64,000 bases of DNA from the NCBI GenBank assembly GCA_026122225.1, contig JANEZZ010001899.1, positions 225,747 to 289,746 on the forward strand, read 5' to 3'. The notes under the pieces are model-generated. The model did no database searches. It had not been told where the DNA came from and worked only from the letters and a program-made list of their open reading frames with translations. Position numbers and translations under genes: made by a program. The DNA comes from Heloderma charlesbogerti (Eukaryota > Chordata > Lepidosauria > Squamata > Helodermatidae). Every line of letters begins with the position of its first letter. The first letter of the stretch is position 1. Of the stretch, positions 57,880 through 64,000 are shown piece by piece.

Positions 57880-58171
57880 CTGGGGGATTTTGTAGATGTC
57901 CAGCATGCTTGAAATCCTGTTGGAGATTTCAGAGTCAGACCCTTCAAGGACCGCCAAGAGGTGATTCTGTCTCCCACAGCTGAAGTTTGGAACACTTTGC
58001 TCCCCCACAGACAGCAGGTCTGCCATGGCCTCATAAGTCATTCTTGCGTTGAAGTAGTTCTCATAGACATTGTAGCCCAGGGTGACGTTGGGCAACAGCA
58101 TCGGATTCTGGTTGATCTCATGAATGGCAAACAAGAAGGGCAGGATGTACCAGTACTTCATACCCCCTATA
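57880..58171 (-). CDS. V2R gene C, exon 2
   Basis: A 292-bp exon of the N-terminal ligand-binding lobe. After the acceptor TTGTTGCAG the first base completes a codon from exon 1. The reading then runs [19 protein letters not shown], followed by [17 protein letters not shown] and [19 protein letters not shown]. It ends on a whole codon at the donor CCCCCAG|GTATGAACG. FAIHEIN and LGYNVY are conserved V2R motifs. The frame is open. Exon 1 of this gene was not found up to position 64000, so the 5' end is presumably outside the window. Confidence 0.93.
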
Positions 58172-58794
58172 CTGCAACAAAAATAGATATCATCAGATTT
58201 TCACCCATATTCCATGGAAGGATATCACATTTCTTGCATCATGTATTAAAATGGTCTTTCTAGGAAATAGAATTCTCAAAACTATATGCTTAGAACTAGA
58301 CTCCCAGTGACACTAATGGGAACTTTCTTCCCAGTGCAAAAAGTAGTATCAGGGGATGATTTTTGTTGGGACCATGACAGGGGCGGGGAAGGTTACACTC
58401 CTCTTCTCCACCCTTGTAGTCAGGTTCCTAATTGCCCACCTTCCCTGACATGTATTTGCATAATTTAAAATGTGGATGTTAAGATGCAAAAGAACAGATA
58501 CCTTGCCACATTTGGTTTGGCCCTCAGGCTACCACTGACCTAGAGCCCAATTCAACATCATTTATCCTACCATGAGGAGTTCTCCAAAAGTCATGGTGCA
58601 TAGCCCTTGGGAAGCAAAAGACCTTGAACCACAAAGCAGGGGAAGATGCCCAGTCCAGTGCTGGAGAAGGCAGTGCAGGAGCTTTGAAGAACCAGGGATG
58701 AAATCCTAAACATACTTGGCAGGGATGAAAACCCCATTGGCACAGCAAGATCAATCCCTGAATAACCATGCCCGCACAACATAATTAGGGACTT

Positions 58795-58998
58795 ACGAAC
58801 ATAGGCCGCTGCCTTCTACTGAGTCAGACCCTTCGTCCATCTCACCCAGTATAGTCAACTCCGACTGGCAGCGGCTGTCCAACGTTTCAGGCAGCGGTTT
58901 TTCCAGCCCTACCTGGAGATGCTGGGGATCAAACCTGGGGCCTTTGGCAAGCTATGCACATACTTTACAGACTGAGCTATGGTCCCTCCCTCCATAGA
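58795..58998 (-). mobile_element. tRNA-derived SINE in V2R intron 1 (gene C)
   Basis: Contains CTTCTACTGAGTCAGACCCT, CTGGAGATGCTGGGGATCAA and ACTGAGCTATGGTCCC in the same relative position as the SINE at 13381-13580. Confidence 0.72.
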
Positions 58999-59249
58999 TC
59001 CAATCATAATATATCTTGAAGAGTTTGAGTATAATGAGATGGTGGGTTGGTGCTATAGGATGAAGGCTACTTTTTAGGATGTTTGCGAGTTATCACTGAA
59101 ACATAGATGAGAGGAGGAGCAGTCAGCCTACAAACTAGAAAGGAAGGATAAAAAAAAGGTAGCCAGGTGATTTTTTTAATCTCCTTGTGCCACCTATGGT
59201 CACCCTAGACACACTGCAATTGGGAAGGTAATTCCACTACCCTTCGGGA

Positions 59250-61804
59250 GTTATGGTGCCTTGCATAAGTATTCAGCCCCATTTGACTTTTCCACATTCT
59301 GTTGTGTTACAACCTGGAATTCAAATGGATTTAATTAGGATTCCTTGTCACTGATCTACACAAAATAGTCCATGATGTTAAAAGGGGGAGGGGGAATCTA
59401 CATATTTTCCAAAATGATTTACAAAGAAAGAACTGAAAAGTCTTCATTGAATAAATAATTACCCCCGTTGCTGTGACATCCCTAAATAGGCTCTGGTGCA
59501 ACCAAATGCCTTCAGAAGTTACAAGTTTAGTTGAATGGAGTGAAGCTCTGTGTGCAATTCAAGTGTCACATGATCTGAGATGAAATGCACCTGTTTCTGG
59601 AAGGCTCCAGAGTTTGTGGGAGAGCATGTCTAAACACACAGCATCAGGAAGACCAAGCAGCTATCAAAACAAGTCCGGTATAAAGTTCTGGAGAACCCCT
59701 AGTCAGGATTGGGTTATAAAAAAAAATCCAGATCTATGAACATCCTCCGGAGCACAATTAAATCTATTATTCTGAAAAGGAAAGAATATGGCACAATTGT
59801 GATTCTGCCTAGAGAACGCCATCCAGCAAAACTCAGTGACCAGGTAAGGAGGGCATTAGAAAGAGAAGCAACCAAGAGGCCAATGTTGACTCTGAAGGAG
59901 CTGGAGAGATCCACAGCTGAAATGGGAGAAACCGTCCATGGGACAACTATCACCCAGATGCTCCAAAAAGCTGGGCTTTATGGAAGGATGGTGAGAAGAA
60001 AGCCACTGCTGAAAAGAACACACACACACACACACAAAGCCATATCAAGCCTTCTTTGGATTTTGCCAAAAGGGATGCAGGAGACATAGCAAATACCTGG
60101 GGAAAGGTTCTCTGGACTGATGAGACCACAGCTGAACTTTTGGACCACACCACAGAACACTATGTGTGGTGCAAAGCCAACAGTACTCATCGCTGTGAGA
60201 ACACCATCCACACGGTGGAGCATGGTGGGGGCAGCATCATGTGGTGGGGATGCTTGTCGTCGACAGGGACTGGGAAAACTTGTCAGGATTGAGGGCAAGA
60301 TGGATGGAGTCAAATACAGGGCAATTCTAAAGGAAAACAGGTTTTAGTCTGCAAGGGACCTGGGACTGGGACAGAGGGTCACCTGCCAGCAGGACAATGA
60401 CACTACACCCAGAAACAAAGTCACACTGGAGTGGTTTACAAACAAGATCCTGGATATTTTAGAATGGCCCAGTCAATCCCAGACCTCAGTCATATTGAGA
60501 ATCTGTGGCAAGACCTGAAAATTCCTGTTCCTCAATTAGCAATTTTGCTGAGAAGAATGGGGGGAAATGGCAGGATCCTGATGCGCAAAGCTTGTAGAAA
60601 CATACCGCAAAAGACTCACAGATGTACTTGCTGCTGGAGGTGTTTCTATCAACTATTACCTCACGGCAGGAATAGGGGTGTCAGAGAATTTCTCGCCGAA
60701 ACTTCGGGGGGCCGAGTGCCAATGTATTCGGCCCCCCGAAGTAGTTTCGGGGAGAAATTCTCCGCACCACCCCGCACCCCGCACCCCCCCCAGGGATGGG
60801 ACTTACCTTTCCCGAATGTCGCTCCCGGTGACGGGTCTCAGCGGCGGTTCAGCAGGGCTTCGACAGGGGCGGGGGCGGCAGCCGGTCTTTTGACCGGCTG
60901 CTGCCGCCGCCATTCCAAGAAAAGTAAAAAAAAAAAAACACGCCCCCGTGATAGGCTACGTGACGATTAATGTAGCCTATCACGGCTAGATTTGCAAAGT
61001 CAGCTGCGATAGCCTACGTAAATCGTCATGTAGCCTATCACGGGTGACTTAAAAAAAAAAAAAAAGCACGTACGGCTAATGGCGGCCCCCATAGGGAGCC
61101 GCCATTCGCGTTCCTTATTTGGTAGCTGTAGTCTACGTAAAGATTTACGTAGACTACAGCGACCAAATAAGGAACGCGAATGGCAGCTCCCTATGGGGGC
61201 CGCCATTTGCGTACGCGCTTTTTTTTTTTTAAGTCACCCGTGATAGGCTACGTAACGATTAACATAGCCTATCACGGCTGACTTTGCAGATCTAGCCGTG
61301 ATAGGCTACGTTAATCGTCACATAGCCTATCACGGGGCGTTTTGGGGGGTTTTTTTACTTTTCTGTTGAAGTTCGCGGCCGGGGAGACGGGGCGCTTCTC
61401 CCCAGCCTGAATTTTGGCCGGGCGAGGCGGGAAGCCTCCCCCCTGGCCTGAATTTCGGCCGGGTGAGGCGGGAAGCCTCCCCCCCTGGCCTGAACTTCGG
61501 GGGGAGAAGAGAAGCACCTCCCCCCCACCGCAAAGCAAGCTGCGAGACCAGGTAAGTGACTTTCGTACATCCCTAGGCAGGAATACTTATGCAACCAACA
61601 AATGCCAGTTTGTTTTTGTTTAATTAATTTTGTGCCACATAAAAAAATATTTTTGCATCATCAAACGCTTTAGTATGTTGTGGAAATCAAATGGGGAAAA
61701 GGCCAATTAAATTCATTTCAATTCCAGATTGTAATACGACCAAATGTGGAAAAGTCAAAGCGGGCGGGCGGGCTGGGGGGTCAATAATTATGCATGGCAC
61801 TGTA
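59250..61804 (+). mobile_element. Tc1-like transposon in intron 1 of gene C, inactive
   Basis: The left end GTGCCTTGCATAAGTATTCA and right end AATAATTATGCATGGCACTG form the terminal inverted repeats, with CTTTTCCACATTCTGTTGTG and its reverse inside. The transposase is recognisable in broken frames: [38 protein letters not shown] sequence, then [20 protein letters not shown] (catalytic region), [19 protein letters not shown] and IENLWQDLKIPV. Frameshifts and a palindromic element at 60673-61575 disable it. A truncated counterpart lies in gene A (13832-14640). Confidence 0.9.
60673..61575 (-). mobile_element. Palindromic hAT-like element inside the Tc1 element
   Basis: A 903-bp element from TAGGGGTGTCAGAGAATTTC (R) to GTGACTTTCGTACATCCCTA (L). 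A perfect duplication GGCAGGAA lies at 60665-60672 and 61576-61583. It contains the exon-like module on the minus strand, two large palindromic blocks, and three GC-rich L-end tandem units at about 61380-61530. Confidence 0.95.
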
Positions 61805-63840
61805 CAACCTAAATCACATCGTTTCCTCTTCACATTGATATATACTTTATTGTACGGCAGCTCAGGGTAGTGTGCCTGCCTCCTACAACCATCTTATCCT
61901 CACAACATGATTGGTCCAATGTCAGCCAGTGAACTTCCTGACTGAGTGGGGATTAGAACCTGAGTCCAGTCCCAGTCCCAGCACTGCAATGCCACACACC
62001 AGCTCTTGAAAGATAGATCAATACACCACACATTCTGCAGACTAAAGGAAGCAGTTGAACTAGAAACCATTCAGCTCCCTAACCAACTCACACATTGTTC
62101 CACAGCTAAAGACACATTTTCCTACAGAAAATGGATCATTGCCTGAGCTCAGACCATCCCCTATTCCCACTTTCCCCACAGTACTGAAAATTCTTCTGTG
62201 CCTGCTCTATTAGCCGTTATCTTTTATTCCATAATAGCCTGCCAGCACTCGCTTCTGAAGGAGGGCAGCAGTGTACAAAGGCAGAACATGTTTTAAAAAA
62301 TGCGACCTAAAAGGGCAAGCCCCCCCGCCCCCCCAAAAATAATCCAATGAGAACTATAACATGGTCAGCACCCACAGAACATTGAGTGCCAGTTTGAAAA
62401 GCAAAAGGGGAAAGGGTGGGGAAATAGAATGGAGTACTCTGGAGAAGGGCATGGCTGGCTGGCACCTTGAACAGGAGAACACATTTATAAGTCTTTGGTG
62501 TTAACCTACTATTGAGATGTCATTTGAAAGCAGTTGTCCCTGATACTCATGAGAAGAGAGAAGAGCACACAGAGCCTCAAAGACTAACACATTCATTCTG
62601 GCCTATGTTTTCAGGGCATTGGCCACTTCAGCTGCTGCAGATGGACCCCTCTCCATACCTTTACAGGAGTAAGAATGAGAAGCTGCACAGCGCAAAAATC
62701 CAGCTTATGGAAAAGTGGGAACCCACATGAAAGGGAGCAGTCAGATTCCAAACCACAAAGGATGTATAGAGGAAGAGCAGCCAGACAATTCATTTCTCTC
62801 CATGGGCAAACTCTGTCCTTCCCAGACCCAGTGAAACCAGGAAGCTATCTCCGAAATCCGGCTGTGGAGCTCCCTGCCAAGTGAGGACGGGTCGTCTCCC
62901 TCTCTGCTGTACTTGCTCACCAGGCTGCCACCTTCAAGCAGGCCTTTGGCATGTAAACAGATCTGCTTTGTTGGGCAATGGGCACTGTTTTTATTCTACC
63001 ATGGTTGTATTTTTAAGTCTGTTTAAATGTATTTGTTTTAGTGTTGTTTTAATCAAGTATTTATTTATTCATCAATGAAAGCAAACCCAATTGCCATTTT
63101 CTTGGTAGAAATGCGGAGGACAAATAAAACGAATTAAATAAATCAGTTTATGCCTTCTGACATTTATTTATTTGATTTCATAGTTGCTCAAGGTTGTGCA
63201 GATGGTCCCTCTCCTCCATTTTATTTGCTTAACAGTCAGGTTCATTAGGCAAGGTTCATTAGTCTGAGAGCAGGTGACTGGGCCAGGGTCACCAAGGGAA
63301 ATTCATGGCTGAGAGGAGATTTCTACACAGGCATGGTGGATCTTGGTCCCAATATTCTAATTGAACTACTGGAACTACTGCAATACACCCAATCTGCAAA
63401 GATAGATAAAGACAGGATTGGCAGACTCAAGGATGTACTTGAACCAGAAACCCCTCAATTCCCCAATCAGCTCACAGACAATTAGTGCCACAGCTAATGA
63501 CATAAAACAATGCCCTGTTTTGGAAAATTGCTGGAGAATTATCCTGATCCAGCAAGAGCTCCCATTGCCAGGAGAAGTGACCTTAAGGTCATGAGCACAA
63601 AACAGGTGGAGGGGGATCCACACAGCCACTCAAAATAGTAACAGCAACAACAACCCGTTGATACAGGGGATAAGTCAGGATCGTCATCATCATTGTCATC
63701 ATATCCTCAGAGCTACGCAGAAAAGCAAAACAGCCTTTAGACCTTCATAGCAAGCTCTCTGCATTTTCCATGACAAAGTCTGACCCCCATATCCCTCTGC
63801 ATATCTACTCAGAGAAACAGCACAATGTACAAATCATAAC
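61805..63840. other. Repeat-derived and unassigned sequence
   Basis: Two loosely similar blocks (about 61850-62130 and 63170-63500) look like old duplicates. A copy of the AAGACTAACA-type repeat is at 62580-62720, and an L2-like 3' end at 62920-63150 (TCTGCTTTGTTGGGCAATGG ... AATAAAACGAATTAAATAAA). No V2R exon 1 or other gene was recognised. Confidence 0.45.
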
Positions 63841-63849
63841 AACATTGGA

Positions 63850-64000
63850 AGGTGCCATATCCTGAGTCAGACCACTGGTCCATCTAGCCCAGTATTGTCA
63901 GCACTGACCGGCAGCAACAGCTCTCCAGAGTTTCAGGATAGAGTTTCTCCAGCACTACCAGGTGATGCCAGAGATTGAACCTGTGACCTTCAACATGCAG
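63850..64000 (-). mobile_element. tRNA-derived SINE, cut by the window edge
   Basis: GGTGCCATATCCTGAGTCAG, GGTCCATCTAGCCCAGTATT and the reverse B box GAGATTGAACCTGTGACCTT. It is the same family as 33745-33945, in reverse orientation. Confidence 0.78.

Noticed and set aside
62512..63629. A possible V2R exon 1 of gene C in 62500-63700
   Set aside because: No signal peptide followed by the YYKPGEYLISG-type motif, and no matching phase-2 donor, was found.

Overview
This window looks like nuclear DNA of a squamate reptile. The evidence is a tandem cluster of vomeronasal type-2 receptor (V2R, family C GPCR) genes, several BovB (RTE-clade) LINEs, L2/CR1-type LINEs, tRNA-derived SINEs of the kind common in squamates, and old Tc1 DNA transposons. 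I cannot name the species. All identifications come from reading the sequence and translations; no database search was run.

V2R cluster, all on the minus strand. Gene C (46263-58171) has exons 2 to 6, all open, with canonical splice sites and matching phases; exon 1 should lie beyond the right edge. Gene A (7359-15804) has open exons 1 to 4; exons 5 and 6 are not found to the left. Copy B (25190-29597) is a wrecked pseudogene: exon 4 has lost its splice acceptor and carries a DNA transposon, and exon 3 carries a frameshift, a foreign block, a solo LTR and another DNA transposon. A truncated exon 4 relic (Z) lies at 6151-6328. Units A, B and C share intronic landmarks (an old SINE in intron 3; a SINE and a Tc1 element in intron 1 of A and C), so they arose by tandem segmental duplication.

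The most striking content is one interspersed family of short non-autonomous DNA elements (about 480-900 bp, at least 15 complete or partial copies). Its features are outer ends TAGGGATG...CATCCCTA, 8-bp target-site duplications (hAT-like), two dissimilar termini (called L and R here), and a core built from stacked perfect palindromes that together form a larger palindrome. Copies also carry repeated AAATGGCGGC motifs in inverted pairs and, at both ends, outward-facing AG|GTAAGT splice-donor-like sites; the one near R follows an exon-like ATGGCGGCG module. Copies have inserted into V2R exons, BovB, a Tc1 element, another LINE and each other.

Layout: 1-1497 nested palindromic elements; 1498-3648 decayed BovB; 3650-5550 unassigned sequence and microsatellites; 5550-6460 relic Z; 6690-15804 gene A; 16680-19600 L2-type LINE; 20201-23973 palindromic elements; 24170-29597 pseudogene B; 29748-36990 BovB copies and SINEs; 38090-43771 LINEs, including a BovB with a 697-codon open reverse transcriptase frame, and palindromic elements; 45449-58171 gene C with insertions in its introns; 58795-61804 SINE and Tc1 in intron 1 of C; 61805-64000 repeats and unassigned sequence. 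No non-receptor host gene, structural RNA gene or CRISPR array was recognised.
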